A DNA stretch of 61,126 nucleotides from Spirochaetia bacterium (GCA_022768865.1 JALELH010000123.1:1-61126), one strand, 5' to 3'; positions 25,163 to 34,051 are shown, counted from the first letter of the stretch. Notes: generated by a model not told the origin, from the letters alone. Numbers and translations are program-made.

Positions 25163-27862
25163 ATGACACTGTACGAACAGATTGACAATGCCAAAAACTT
25201 TGGTGGATATAAAGAGTTTCCTACATTTATAAAAGAAAACTTAAATCCACAATTTGAACTTCGTCCATATCAAATAGAAGCATTTAGAAACTTCGTTACT
25301 TATTTTGAAAATGAAAACCTGCATAAAGATAAAATGATTCATAACCTTTTCCATATGGCAACAGGTTCTGGAAAAACCTTAATAATGGCAGGACTTATGC
25401 TGTATCTTTATTCAAAGGGTTACCGCAATTTTCTGTTCTTTGTAAATTCAACGCAGATTGTAAAAAAGACCATAGACAATTTTGTAAATCAGGCAAGTTC
25501 AAAATATCTGTTTGCGCCACAAATTAAAATTAACGAACAGAATATAAAAATTCGGCAGGTAAATACTTTTGAAGAATGTAATCCAAACGATATAAACATT
25601 CTGTTTGACACAATTCAAGGATTGCAGTCGGATTTATTTACAATAAAGGAAAACAAGCCAAATTTTGAAGACTTCTTTAAAGATAAGACTGTTTTAATTG
25701 CAGACGAAGCCCATCACTTAAATAAAGATACAAAATCAAAAGAAGAAGCAGACAAGGAACATTCCTGGGAAAGCACCGTAAACCGTTTAAAAACTGCAAA
25801 TAAAGAAAATATCCTTTTGGAATTTACTGCTACCTGCGATGTAAACAATTCGGAAATTAAACAAAAATACGATGATAAAATTGTCTTTAATTATCCGTTA
25901 AAGGAATTCCGCCGGGACGGGTATTCAAAAGACATTGTGGCTGTCCGCAGCGATTTTTCTGAAGATGATGAAGGAAGATTTTTGCGTGCCTTACAGGCAT
26001 TTATTAGCAGCCAATATAAATTAAAGATATTTGAAAAAAATGATTTGGCTAAAAAGCCAGTTGTTTTGTTTAAGTCAAAGGTCATAAAAGAAAGTTTATC
26101 TTTTATGGAATTCTTAAAGCAGAAAATGGCATTGCTTAGTGCCACTGATATTCAAGAAGTTCGGCAAATAGCATTAAACGGTGGAAGTGAATATTTTAAG
26201 CAGATTTTTTCTTATTTTGATGAAAACAAAATTACAGATGAAGCTCTTGCAAATGAATTAAGGAGCGACTTTAGAACTGAAGTATGGTTAAATGCCAATG
26301 AAGATAAGGAAGTAGAAAAAAATCAGCTTTTGTTAAATTCTCTTGAAGATGAAAATAATCCTTATCGTGTAATTTTTGAAGTTAGAAAGTTAGATGAAGG
26401 ATGGGATTGCTTAAATCTTTTTGACATTGTGCGTCTTTACGAAACCCGTGATGCAAATAAAAATGGGCCAGGAAAGTCTACAATTGCAGAAGCCCAGTTA
26501 ATTGGTCGTGGTGCTCGTTATTGCCCGTTCAGTTTAAATGAAAATGATGATAAAAATGCTGGCGGTGATAAAAGTAATATTGATGATAAATACAGGCGCA
26601 AATATGATGGAGATGTTTCAAATCCTTTATGGGCGTGCGAAGTCCTGCATTATCACTGTCATAATGATTCCCGCTATATAAATGAATTAAACACTGCATT
26701 AAAGGAAATTGGCATAAACGATTTTAATGACGGTGAAAATAAAATCGCTATTCACAACGAGCTAAAAGAATCTTTTATGGAAGAAGATTTATATAAATCC
26801 GGTTATGTTTTCTTAAACAAAATAGAAGATAAATCTTTTAAATCAATCAGTGAGATTTCAGAAATAAAACATGAATATTCATATAATCTTGCAAGTGGCA
26901 GTGTTATAGAAACAAAACTGCTTGTTGATAAAAATATAGAAGAAAACAAAAATTCATCTCTTGTGCAGAATACAATAAGAAAGACATTTGCAGAAATTGC
27001 AAATGATGTCGGTTATAATTTTATTTATTCCCAGATGTATCTTTTCCCTATTTTGAGTTTTGATTCCTTGCAAAATATTTTCTATGAAGAAGTTAAAGAA
27101 AAGAAAATGCCAAAGTTTGATTCCATGAAGGAATTTATTACAGGAAAAGGCTTTTTGGGGAATGTTGCCATAAATGCTACCTGCTATAAAAAAGAATTGT
27201 CTGCAAAAGAATGGCTATATGTTATTAGAAAAACATTGGCAGAAATTGCAAGTCAGCTTTCAAAACAAAAGCAGGTTAGCAGGGGGTCAAAAGAATTCCA
27301 TCCGGTGAAATTTAATTCAATATTCAAAAAAAAAGGAACTGAGCGTTATTATTCAGCAACAAGTTCAGATGGAGAAGGTGTTTCCCAAGGCTCTTGTGCT
27401 GAACCTTATAAATATGATTTATCAAATGTTGACTGGTATGTTTATAAGGACAATTTTGGCACAACGGAAGAAAAAGCCTTTGTAAAATTCTTTGCAGGTT
27501 ATGTAGAAAAATTAAAAGAAAAATATTCTAAAGTCCGCCTTGTCCGTAATGAGCTTTGCTGTTCAATTTATTCATACAATGACGGTAGAAAATTTGAGCC
27601 TGATTATTTGTTATTCCTTAAAAATAAAGAAACTGATGAATATGAATATTCACAGATTTTTGTTGAGCCTAAAGGACAGCAGCTTTTGCTTTTTGATGAA
27701 TGGAAAGAAAACTTCCTTCTTGAATTAAAAGATAAAAGTATTCCTGTTGTTCAATATGCAGATGACCCGAAATATAAAATCTGGGGATTACACTTCTATT
27801 GCCACCCCGACAGAGATGCGGATTTTAGGCAGGATATTGAAAATCTGCTGAAAGAAAAATAG
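25163..27862 (+). CDS. res: Type III restriction enzyme, Res subunit
   Basis: An 899-residue SF2 helicase-nuclease. Walker A is ATGSGKT (66-72), the DEAH box is at 181-184, motif VI is QLIGRGARY near 447, and the C-terminal PD-ExK nuclease has D814, E835 and K837 (EPDYLLFL, FVEPKGQ). It is full length and intact. Type III Res needs Mod for site recognition, so with mod broken it is predicted to be inactive unless another Mod or frameshift rescue exists. Shine-Dalgarno AGAGGAAA. Confidence 0.93.
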   Translation: MTLYEQIDNAKNFGGYKEFPTFIKENLNPQFELRPYQIEAFRNFVTYFENENLHKDKMIHNLFHMATGSGKTLIMAGLMLYLYSKGYRNFLFFVNSTQIVKKTIDNFVNQASSKYLFAPQIKINEQNIKIRQVNTFEECNPNDINILFDTIQGLQSDLFTIKENKPNFEDFFKDKTVLIADEAHHLNKDTKSKEEADKEHSWESTVNRLKTANKENILLEFTATCDVNNSEIKQKYDDKIVFNYPLKEFRRDGYSKDIVAVRSDFSEDDEGRFLRALQAFISSQYKLKIFEKNDLAKKPVVLFKSKVIKESLSFMEFLKQKMALLSATDIQEVRQIALNGGSEYFKQIFSYFDENKITDEALANELRSDFRTEVWLNANEDKEVEKNQLLLNSLEDENNPYRVIFEVRKLDEGWDCLNLFDIVRLYETRDANKNGPGKSTIAEAQLIGRGARYCPFSLNENDDKNAGGDKSNIDDKYRRKYDGDVSNPLWACEVLHYHCHNDSRYINELNTALKEIGINDFNDGENKIAIHNELKESFMEEDLYKSGYVFLNKIEDKSFKSISEISEIKHEYSYNLASGSVIETKLLVDKNIEENKNSSLVQNTIRKTFAEIANDVGYNFIYSQMYLFPILSFDSLQNIFYEEVKEKKMPKFDSMKEFITGKGFLGNVAINATCYKKELSAKEWLYVIRKTLAEIASQLSKQKQVSRGSKEFHPVKFNSIFKKKGTERYYSATSSDGEGVSQGSCAEPYKYDLSNVDWYVYKDNFGTTEEKAFVKFFAGYVEKLKEKYSKVRLVRNELCCSIYSYNDGRKFEPDYLLFLKNKETDEYEYSQIFVEPKGQQLLLFDEWKENFLLELKDKSIPVVQYADDPKYKIWGLHFYCHPDRDADFRQDIENLLKEK

Positions 27863-27874
27863 GGAAGAATTTTT

Positions 27875-27911
27875 ATAAGTAATAACGTAGATATGATATG
27901 TTATTACTTAT
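27875..27911. repeat. Perfect 12-bp inverted repeat after res
   Basis: ATAAGTAATAAC (27875-27886) and GTTATTACTTAT (27900-27911) are exact complements 13 bases apart. There is no T-run; it may be a weak terminator or an operator for the next gene. Confidence 0.6.
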
Positions 27912-27948
27912 AGATTGATGAATAAAACAAAAATTTATTTTTTCCTTC

Positions 27949-27977
27949 TTGACTTACCGAATGGTAATAATTATACT
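27949..27977 (+). promoter_or_regulatory. Promoter and operators of the XRE/ImmA pair
   Basis: TTGACT (27949-27954), 17 bp, TATACT (27972-27977). TTACC-gaat-GGTAA (27954-27967) lies in the spacer and a further TGGTAAG half-site overlaps the start region near 27980, so the XRE protein probably represses its own promoter. Confidence 0.75.
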
Positions 27978-28007
27978 AATGGTAAGTTTATTTAGGAGCG
28001 TTGACCC

Positions 28008-28337
28008 ATGAAAAAAACTTTTGCTATGAGATTGCAGGAACTCATAAAAAAATCTGGATATACACAGAAGCAGGTTGCTGAATTAATCGGTGTAACTGAA
28101 GCTGCCTTTTCCAGATACATGAATTCCGAAAGAATTCCTAAGGCTGAAATTCTGGCAAATATAGCTACTTGCCTTCAAACAACAAGCCAATACCTGCTTA
28201 CAGGAAAAGACCCGTATTCAGATTTTGCTGAAATAAAGGGGTTTGTTGCCAGAAGTGCAGAAAATATAACAGAAGAACAGAGAAAGGACTTAATTGAACT
28301 ATTAACATCAATTAATGAAAGACTGGAGGGAGAATGA
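28008..28337 (+). CDS. XRE-family regulator paired with ImmA
   Basis: A 109-residue protein. The N-terminal helix-turn-helix is LQELIKKSGYTQKQVAELIG through VTEAAFSRYMNSERIP, and a short C-terminal helical tail (ITEEQRKDLIELLTSINERL) follows. It overlaps the ImmA-type peptidase gene by 4 bp; in such pairs the peptidase cleaves or inactivates the repressor to derepress a mobile element or toxin module. Good AGGAG Shine-Dalgarno. Confidence 0.87.
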   Translation: MKKTFAMRLQELIKKSGYTQKQVAELIGVTEAAFSRYMNSERIPKAEILANIATCLQTTSQYLLTGKDPYSDFAEIKGFVARSAENITEEQRKDLIELLTSINERLEGE

Positions 28338-28921
28338 AACTACCATCATGGCGATATGAAAAAATAAAAGAAATTGCGACAGATATTCTTGTTTCTTATT
28401 CAAAGACAATTCCCGTAGATGTTTTTGAATTGGCTCGTATAAATAATATTATTCTTGTTCCATATTCAAAGCTGACACCCTATGAGTTAAGAAAATTACA
28501 AAAAAAATATAAGGCCATTTCAAAAGATGGATTTCTGTTCTGGGGAAAAAAACAAAGAAAAAAGCAAGCTTATATATATTACGATGATTCATTAAACCCT
28601 GGAAGAATAAGATTTACTATAATGCATGAAATTGGTCATTATGTGCTAAAGCATTATGAAATAAGTGATCTGGCAGAAGCAGAAGCGAATTTCTTTGCTA
28701 AATTCCTCCTTGCTCCTCCGATTCTTGTTCATTTAATAAAGCCATTTGATTACATAGATGTTGCAAGAGCTTTTGAGGTTTCTCACGAATTTGCATACAA
28801 TGCTTTTTCATATTACCAAAAATGGGTAAATAACAAAAGAAAAAACAAAAAGCTTGAACCTTATGAAATGGCAATTTATTTTAGATTCAAGGATGAAGAA
28901 GTTTTTAAAAATGCTGTTTAG
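28334..28921 (+). CDS. ImmA/IrrE-family metallopeptidase
   Basis: A 195-residue zinc peptidase. HEIGH (98-102) supplies the zinc ligands and general base, and EAEANFFAKFLLAP (115-128) carries the third ligand. The tail is Lys-rich. ATGA overlap with the XRE gene implies translational coupling. Likely target is the upstream XRE repressor. No integrase is in the window to call a full mobile element. Confidence 0.9.
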   Translation: MKLPSWRYEKIKEIATDILVSYSKTIPVDVFELARINNIILVPYSKLTPYELRKLQKKYKAISKDGFLFWGKKQRKKQAYIYYDDSLNPGRIRFTIMHEIGHYVLKHYEISDLAEAEANFFAKFLLAPPILVHLIKPFDYIDVARAFEVSHEFAYNAFSYYQKWVNNKRKNKKLEPYEMAIYFRFKDEEVFKNAV

Positions 28922-28959
28922 TAGAAAGTGAGGTTTAGTTTACCTTTTTATGAAATAAA

Positions 28960-29130
28960 AACCTTACTAAGACTATCAATCAAAGTAAGGTTAAAAATTG
29001 GCATAAGCCATTTACTTAGTTTCATTAGCACTGAAATTAAGCAGATGAAAGAATCCGTTTAGAAACTTTCAATGTGGTGATTGAATAATAATCCTAAACT
29101 GGTGCTTTCGTCAATGAAATTCTATTGACG
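28960..29130. other. Non-coding gap with two hairpins
   Basis: AACCTTACT (28960-28968) pairs with AGTAAGGTT (28984-28992), a possible terminator for the ImmA gene. CGTCAAT (29109-29115) pairs with ATTGACG (29124-29130). The stretch from 28922 to about 29190 holds no convincing gene; it may be eroded sequence upstream of the toxin fragment. Confidence 0.45.
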
Positions 29131-29268
29131 CTTCTTCTGGTGGTTTTTTGCAGTTTGCATAAATCCGCCATTTAACAAGGAGATGCCATTTGAAATGGAG
29201 GCAAGTATATAGGACAAGGACTTTTTTCCGGGCGTAGCTATGTTCATCATGACGGCAAAAAGTATTCT

Positions 29269-29508
29269 GTGACTAAAACAACAAATCATACTATTGCAAC
29301 AACTGGATTACCTAGATCTGTGTGTAAGAAGTTTGATGAAAAAGGAAAATTGGAAAAAGAACGGTATTATGACGATAAAGGTCGTGCAGAATTAGATATC
29401 GATTATACAGATCATGGAAATCCTGTAAAACATCCCAAAGTTCCGCATGAACATACATGGGACTGGAGTGATCCGGAAAATCCAAAAAGGAGTACTAAAG
29501 ATGACTAA
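29269..29508 (+). CDS. Polymorphic toxin C-terminal fragment (type 24-like)
   Basis: A 79-residue frame from GTG; the frame is open back to 29194 without a standard start. KERYYDDKGRAELDIDYTDH and HPKVPHEHTWDW resemble the C-terminal toxin domain called polymorphic toxin type 24 (Ntox24). That assignment is from memory and moderate in confidence. There is no secretion or repeat region upstream, so this is an orphan toxin tip or remnant. It overlaps the next gene by 8 bp, as toxin/immunity pairs do. A GGAGG at 29198 lies before an in-frame non-ATG stretch. Confidence 0.6.
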   Translation: MTKTTNHTIATTGLPRSVCKKFDEKGKLEKERYYDDKGRAELDIDYTDHGNPVKHPKVPHEHTWDWSDPENPKRSTKDD

Positions 29509-29755
29509 AACACAATTGCAGAAATACATTGAGCGTAACAGCAATGTTGATTTTAATTACAATTCAAAAAGGTATGGCATTGAAAACATTGCTGAAGATG
29601 ATGGTTCAATGAAAATCAATTTCTGGGAATGGAATAATACAGAAAACTTTTATTTTAAGTTTTCAGATTTTGCTGATTTTGAGGAACATGCTCAAATTGA
29701 TGGTGTATCCGTTGTTAATATCCTTAAAGATATTGATGACGCGGATGTTTTTTAG
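29501..29755 (+). CDS. Candidate immunity protein for the toxin fragment
   Basis: An 84-residue acidic protein starting MTKTQLQKYIERNSNVDFNY, rich in Asp/Glu, Phe and Asn. I do not recognise the family. It starts inside the toxin stop with AAAGGAG upstream, and its small acidic character and position fit an immunity protein. ATG 29501 is chosen over an earlier in-frame start because of that Shine-Dalgarno. Confidence 0.65.
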   Translation: MTKTQLQKYIERNSNVDFNYNSKRYGIENIAEDDGSMKINFWEWNNTENFYFKFSDFADFEEHAQIDGVSVVNILKDIDDADVF

Positions 29756-29764
29756 GAGATTCTG

Positions 29765-30523
29765 ATGGGCAAGAAAACAATCAAAGATGTTTTTGGGTTC
29801 TGGCAAATAAAGAGTGCAGAATTATCCGGTAAATATGAAATTCCAGTAATTCATGGGACTTCTAAAATTCCAGATGATTTAGTTCTTTTTTCAAATTGTG
29901 GAAAAGAAAAGCATCCTGAAAATAAGGCCGTACACTTTTATCAGTTTGATGAAAACTTTATTAATTGTCTTGAAAGTGAAATAAAACTTTCAAAGAAATT
30001 AAAGGTATTCAAGCGTTTTCAAAGTGTCATTCTGCCTGATTACAGTATTTACCGGGATATGTCGTTATCTAGACAGATTTTTCAAGTTTATAATAGTCGC
30101 GCAGCAGGAAATTTTTTAATGCAAAATGGTATAAGGGTAATACCTAACATTCGATGGGGAGATGAAAGGACATACGAATTTGCATTTTCAGGAATTGATA
30201 AATGGGGAGTTATTGCAATTGGAGTTCAAGGAGCCTACAACGATAAGGAGAATACAGAATCTTTTGAAAACGGGTTTTATAAAATGCTGGATGTTTTAGA
30301 ACCGGAGACAATCTTGTGTTATGGGCAGATTTCGGCTGGTTTAACGGCTGAATGTTGTTACCGTCATATAAGTGTTAAAACCTATCAGACAGAAATTTCC
30401 AAAGTAGAATGGAGTAATAAATTATTCCAAAATGGACTGAATTTTTCTGCAAGTTTTGCGGATGCTGAATTACAAAAAAAAACGGAGGTGATGCCTATGA
30501 GCGTTAAACAAAAAAGGATCTGA
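29765..30523 (+). CDS. DUF4417 family protein
   Basis: A 252-residue protein. The family core is clear: VILPDYSIYRDMSLSRQIFQ near 91-110, GIRVIPNIRWGDERTYEFAF near 124-143, then GVIAIGVQGAYND. The function of DUF4417 is not established; members often sit in phages and mobile islands. AGGAG precedes the ATG. Its 3' end contains an internal GGAGGTGAT followed by ATG, and its stop lies inside a large hairpin. Confidence 0.82.
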   Translation: MGKKTIKDVFGFWQIKSAELSGKYEIPVIHGTSKIPDDLVLFSNCGKEKHPENKAVHFYQFDENFINCLESEIKLSKKLKVFKRFQSVILPDYSIYRDMSLSRQIFQVYNSRAAGNFLMQNGIRVIPNIRWGDERTYEFAFSGIDKWGVIAIGVQGAYNDKENTESFENGFYKMLDVLEPETILCYGQISAGLTAECCYRHISVKTYQTEISKVEWSNKLFQNGLNFSASFADAELQKKTEVMPMSVKQKRI

Positions 30524-30565
30524 GTCTGTTTATGTTATAAACATATTATCAGACAGCTCAGATCC
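30516..30565. repeat. 50-bp hairpin spanning the DUF4417 stop codon
   Basis: GGATCTGAGTCTGT (from 30516) pairs with GACAGCTCAGATCC (to 30565) with small bulges, and TATGTT/AACATA pairs inside. No T-run follows. It could be a terminator, an element end or an RNA-processing structure. Confidence 0.7.
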
Positions 30566-30673
30566 ACGGATAAGACTAAAAATGCCTTACCAAAATAGTC
30601 CTACAGTACGGTATCATTTTTAGGCTTACCTTTTCAACCCCTGTCTGATTCAAATTACATTTTTTTATAATTA

Positions 30674-31462
30674 ATGAGGTATGCTAAAGTGCAAAACTCT
30701 TATGTTTTTGAATCGAATGATTTGGTTGGCGAAGTTTCTGTAAAACTCAAGAAGAATCAGTTTGCAGAAAACGAAAATTATTATGGTGTTGTTTCAAGAA
30801 GGACTGCTTCTCCGGACAATCTTTACAAGCAGGTGCAGATTGCATTGCCAGAGGTAAACAGAGGCACGATTTATACTGTTTCTGATGCCCTTGTAAGCCA
30901 GACTCTGGACTTGCTTTCTAAAGGATATGCCGTAAACTTCTTTGGCCTTGGAACTTTCAGGATTGCTTCTAGCGGAACTACAGATTCCAAGACAGGCAAG
31001 ATTCCCCTTACGGTAAAGTTTACGCCGTCTGAACAGACAAAGCTTACCGTGCAGAATGTTCAGGTAACGGAATCTGTTTACGAAGAACAGTCAGGAATTA
31101 TTTCTTCTATTACAGACGTTAAGACTGGTAATACGGATTTAACCCTGACTGCAGGCGGATCAGTCCTGATACAGGGTGCAAGGATTAAAATCGGTGGTGA
31201 AGATTCCGGTGTATGGCTTGCAACCCTTACCGATGCAGGAAAGCTTACTGAAGACGAAAGCCAGTGGATAAAGATTGACTCTGCCTTTGTTTACAATACT
31301 CCTGGCAAACTGATGTTTACCCTGCCGGATTCCCTTACAGGCGGAACCAGGTACAGGTTTGTCCTTAGAAGCCACTGCTTAAACTGGCATATCACAAAGC
31401 GCCTTGTTGAAACTGTCAGCGAAACCGTAACAATCGGTGCCGGCGGCGGCTCCAGCGACTAG
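30674..31462 (+). CDS. HU-like DNA-binding / DUF4469 protein, copy 1
   Basis: A 262-residue protein. Residues 39-130 resemble an HU-fold DNA-binding domain (LPEVNRGTIYTVSDALVSQT, GYAVNFFGLGTFRIA), and 150-255 resemble DUF4469, an Ig-like domain seen in treponeme proteins. No catalytic motif. About 80% identical by eye to the protein at 32555 except at the N-terminus. The start is uncertain: TATAAT at 30667 abuts ATG 30674, so GTG 30689 behind GAGG is an alternative. A terminator follows. Confidence 0.75.
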   Translation: MRYAKVQNSYVFESNDLVGEVSVKLKKNQFAENENYYGVVSRRTASPDNLYKQVQIALPEVNRGTIYTVSDALVSQTLDLLSKGYAVNFFGLGTFRIASSGTTDSKTGKIPLTVKFTPSEQTKLTVQNVQVTESVYEEQSGIISSITDVKTGNTDLTLTAGGSVLIQGARIKIGGEDSGVWLATLTDAGKLTEDESQWIKIDSAFVYNTPGKLMFTLPDSLTGGTRYRFVLRSHCLNWHITKRLVETVSETVTIGAGGGSSD

Positions 31463-31521
31463 GCAGGAAGGTGGACATACCTGGTCCGTGATGACGTGTT
31501 AACTTTAGGATAACATGCCGT

Positions 31522-31570
31522 GGCAGGAGGCAATTAATTGCTTTGCAATGGTTGCTTCCTGCCTTTTTTT
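31522..31570 (+). terminator. Terminator after DUF4469 copy 1
   Basis: GGCAGGAGGCAA pairs with TTGCTTCCTGCC (one mismatch), followed by TTTTTTT. Confidence 0.85.
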
Positions 31571-31673
31571 AGCAAGTGACATCGAGACAAGGTTAAGCTT
31601 AACTTAAATTTTTATGTCAAATTATCTAAATTAATGCTATATTATGTACCGTAGGTATTGCTAAGGAGGTTTT

Positions 31674-31937
31674 ATGATTTACCCGTTTATGACATTAAAT
31701 GATGAAACAGAAATTGTTCATTCAGAAATGAATAAAGATGGAAAAGTTAAAGTTTACATGGAAACTCCTGATGAAAAGCTTTGTTTTAAGCATGCAACAT
31801 GCTGGCTTCCGGAAAATGAATGGACTGATATTTATGGATATTCTGACAAGGAACTTGAGCATCTTAAAGATGTTGTAACTTCAGAAGCTTATTTGATTAT
31901 AGAATTTGCTCAGAACGGGGGCTTTGATAATACTTGA
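31674..31937 (+). CDS. Small hypothetical protein
   Basis: An 87-residue acidic protein starting MIYPFMTLNDETEIVHSE, with CWLPENEWTDIYG in the middle and a C-terminal helix. I recognise no named domain. A near-perfect AAGGAGGT lies before the ATG, so it is likely well translated. It sits between the two HU/DUF4469 paralogues. Confidence 0.7.
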   Translation: MIYPFMTLNDETEIVHSEMNKDGKVKVYMETPDEKLCFKHATCWLPENEWTDIYGYSDKELEHLKDVVTSEAYLIIEFAQNGGFDNT

Positions 31938-32138
31938 GGTTTTTAAAATCGGTTCTTACTGGGTTTATTTCAAATAGAATCTAAATGAAAAGAAACTTTT
32001 GGTCAAATATCTTATTACTGTTAATTCAGAATAAAACTAATGGCATCGAACAATAATACTGTTGCTTGCCGAAATGACAGAATCAGATTCAAGAATTGAT
32101 GCTGAACAACGAAAAGCATAATGTAAGGGAGCTGGCAA

Positions 32139-32567
32139 ATGGAAAGTGATATTACCCCTAAAGAAAAAGAACGTCTTGATAAAATCATCTCTGGCATAAT
32201 TAGTCAAAAGTGGGAACCTGAAAGCTGCATGCAGGAGTTTTATTCAGAATTTTTTGTGTCACCGCATTATGGTTTTTATCACAACGGGCATGAATACTTT
32301 ATTACTATTGATGCAGATGAAAATCAAAAGGTAATTTGGGTCATTTATGACAGAGATTTATCAGATGAAAAAGAAAAATATGAAGATTGCTGGAATGATG
32401 AGCAAAGAGAAGAATATCCCGATTTACCGACACTTGCTTTTAACTACAAACTCAAAAATGACGGAAGAAGTATTGCCGATTACATCTGCGATTATAATAA
32501 GCAGGAACATTTGCTTATGCCGGAACCAGTTGATGACAGGATGGTAAGGAAAGTATGGAAACATTAA
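32139..32567 (+). CDS. Hypothetical protein coupled to DUF4469 copy 2
   Basis: A 142-residue acidic protein with many aromatic residues (HYGFYHNGHEYFITIDADEN). No domain recognised; an immunity-like or adaptor role is speculation. GGGAG precedes the ATG. The next gene begins 13 bp before this stop, so the two are translationally coupled. The preceding gap, 31938-32138, shows nothing coding. Confidence 0.7.
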   Translation: MESDITPKEKERLDKIISGIISQKWEPESCMQEFYSEFFVSPHYGFYHNGHEYFITIDADENQKVIWVIYDRDLSDEKEKYEDCWNDEQREEYPDLPTLAFNYKLKNDGRSIADYICDYNKQEHLLMPEPVDDRMVRKVWKH

Positions 32568-33454
32568 ACGATGTAATTGACTATTCACCTTATTTTAGTG
32601 GCAAAGACGAACCGCCGCCTTTTTATCATGAAACTTTTGATTTATCAGATAAACTTTTTATTCCTGTTGATGATTTTTCATTAGGTGAAAAGCTTTGCGA
32701 TAAACCAAAGGAAAAAATGGTTCTTCATCACTTTGTTTATGATTCGGCACAGAATCGCCTTTTACGTAATAATTTTTCAGACGGCATTGTTTCAAGAAAG
32801 ACGGCCAGCCCGGACAACCTTTACAGGCAGGTGCAGAATGCGCTGCCGGAAGTAAACAGGGGAACGATTTACACGGTTTCTGATGCCCTTGTAAGCCAGA
32901 CCCTGGATTTGCTTTCCAAAGGATACGCCGTAAACTTTTTTGGCCTTGGCACTTTCAGGATTGCAGCCTGCGGCACTACGGATTCCAGGACAGGTAAAAT
33001 TCCCCTTACGGTAAAGTTTACGCCGTCGGAGCAGACAAAGCTTGCCGTGCAGAATGTTCAGGTTGCAGAAACCGTTTGTGCAGACTATGTAGGGAATATT
33101 TCTTCCATTACAGACATTAAGACAGGCAGCACGGATTTTACATTGACGGCCGGCGGTGCGGTTCTTATTAAGGGGTCAAGGCTGAAGATTGCCGGTGAAG
33201 GTTCCGGCGTTTGGCTTGTTCCCCTTTCTGATGCAGGAAACATTACGGAAGATGAAGGCAAGTGGATAAAAGTAGATTCCGCCTTTGCCTATAATACCAG
33301 CGGCCGCCTTATGTTTACGCTGCCTGCATCCCTTGCAGCGGGAACAAAATACAGGTTTGTCTTAAGAACCCATTGCCCGGCAGGCCACATGATCAAGCGC
33401 ATGGTAGAAACTGTAAGCGGAATTGTAACGATTGGCGGCGGTGGGGAGAATTAG
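32555..33454 (+). CDS. HU-like DNA-binding / DUF4469 protein, copy 2
   Basis: A 299-residue paralogue of 30674. From residue about 80 (GIVSRKTASPDNLYRQVQ) to the end it matches copy 1 closely, with mostly synonymous DNA differences. The first 75 residues are unrelated and include a Pro-rich segment (KDEPPPFYHETFDLSDK), as if the core had been placed behind a new 5' end. AAGGA precedes the ATG. Confidence 0.78.
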   Translation: METLNDVIDYSPYFSGKDEPPPFYHETFDLSDKLFIPVDDFSLGEKLCDKPKEKMVLHHFVYDSAQNRLLRNNFSDGIVSRKTASPDNLYRQVQNALPEVNRGTIYTVSDALVSQTLDLLSKGYAVNFFGLGTFRIAACGTTDSRTGKIPLTVKFTPSEQTKLAVQNVQVAETVCADYVGNISSITDIKTGSTDFTLTAGGAVLIKGSRLKIAGEGSGVWLVPLSDAGNITEDEGKWIKVDSAFAYNTSGRLMFTLPASLAAGTKYRFVLRTHCPAGHMIKRMVETVSGIVTIGGGGEN

Positions 33455-33468
33455 ATAGCAGTTAGTTT

Positions 33469-33488
33469 AAGCCTGCCTACGCAGGCTA
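33469..33488. terminator. Small hairpin between convergent genes
   Basis: AAGCCTGC, loop CTAC, GCAGGCTA between the DUF4469 stop and the minus-strand stop at 33505. No T-run on either side, so terminator function is uncertain. Confidence 0.35.
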
Positions 33489-33504
33489 TACAGGTATAAG
33501 TCCA

Positions 33505-33807
33505 TTACGCCGTTGTCAAGTTCATTTCGGAAAGCTGGCGGACCTGTTCTGTCGGTAAACCTGTTATATCTGCAATCTGAGCAACAGGCATATTTATCTT
33601 TAACAGTTTTTTTGCTGTTTCTTTTTTCTCATCCTCTACAAATTCGTCTACTAAATCTTTTACTGCATCGCACATAGCGCTTACTCCTTTTTCTGTTTCC
33701 TTTAGATAAATCAGGAAATAAGCAATTCCAGGAACGGTAAACTTTAGCCTATAATTTACGCCGTAATCAACGTTATTTATTATAAAATCCTGTATCTGAA
33801 ATTTCAC
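33505..33807 (-). CDS. Rpn/PD-(D/E)XK transposase-like C-terminal fragment
   Basis: A 100-residue protein from GTG. The second half (MCDAVKDLVDEFVEDEKKET, then INMPVAQIADITGLPTEQV) resembles the C-terminal tail of Rpn-family recombination-promoting nucleases, which are usually near 300 residues. The nuclease core is missing, so this is probably a remnant. It overlaps the upstream DUF4160 gene by 35 bp and has only a weak Shine-Dalgarno. Confidence 0.6.
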   Translation of the reverse strand: MKFQIQDFIINNVDYGVNYRLKFTVPGIAYFLIYLKETEKGVSAMCDAVKDLVDEFVEDEKKETAKKLLKINMPVAQIADITGLPTEQVRQLSEMNLTTA

Positions 33808-34051
33808 TCCACTTCAGGTACATTTCTTTGTAATTATTTTTTATAAATTCCTGAATTTTTTTGATTTCACGGTCATTTAAAATTCCTTTGCGTTCAACCG
33901 TGGTATCTCCATTGTTTTTTACAAAAAATTTTGCAGAGCCTTCTTCCGTTAATTTACTGTCACTTGCATGAACATGCATTGCTTCGATTATGCAGCTTGA
34001 TGTGTAATAAAGATAATAACCTGCTATTTTAAATGGAAAATATTTTGGCAT
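33773..34051 (-). CDS. DUF4160-like protein
   Basis: A 92-residue protein starting MPKYFPFKIAGYYLYY with MHVHASDSKL, resembling DUF4160 proteins, which begin similarly and carry an H-x-H-x motif. These small proteins commonly pair with DUF2442-type partners in putative toxin-antitoxin-like modules; function unproven. The ATG overlaps the preceding stop by one base (TGATG), with AAGG upstream. Confidence 0.65.
   Translation of the reverse strand: MPKYFPFKIAGYYLYYTSSCIIEAMHVHASDSKLTEEGSAKFFVKNNGDTTVERKGILNDREIKKIQEFIKNNYKEMYLKWSEISDTGFYNK

Noticed and set aside
29183..29212. Alternative ATG start for the toxin fragment
   Set aside because: The ATG at 29183 reads nine codons in another frame and stops at TAG; joining it to the toxin frame would need a frameshift.
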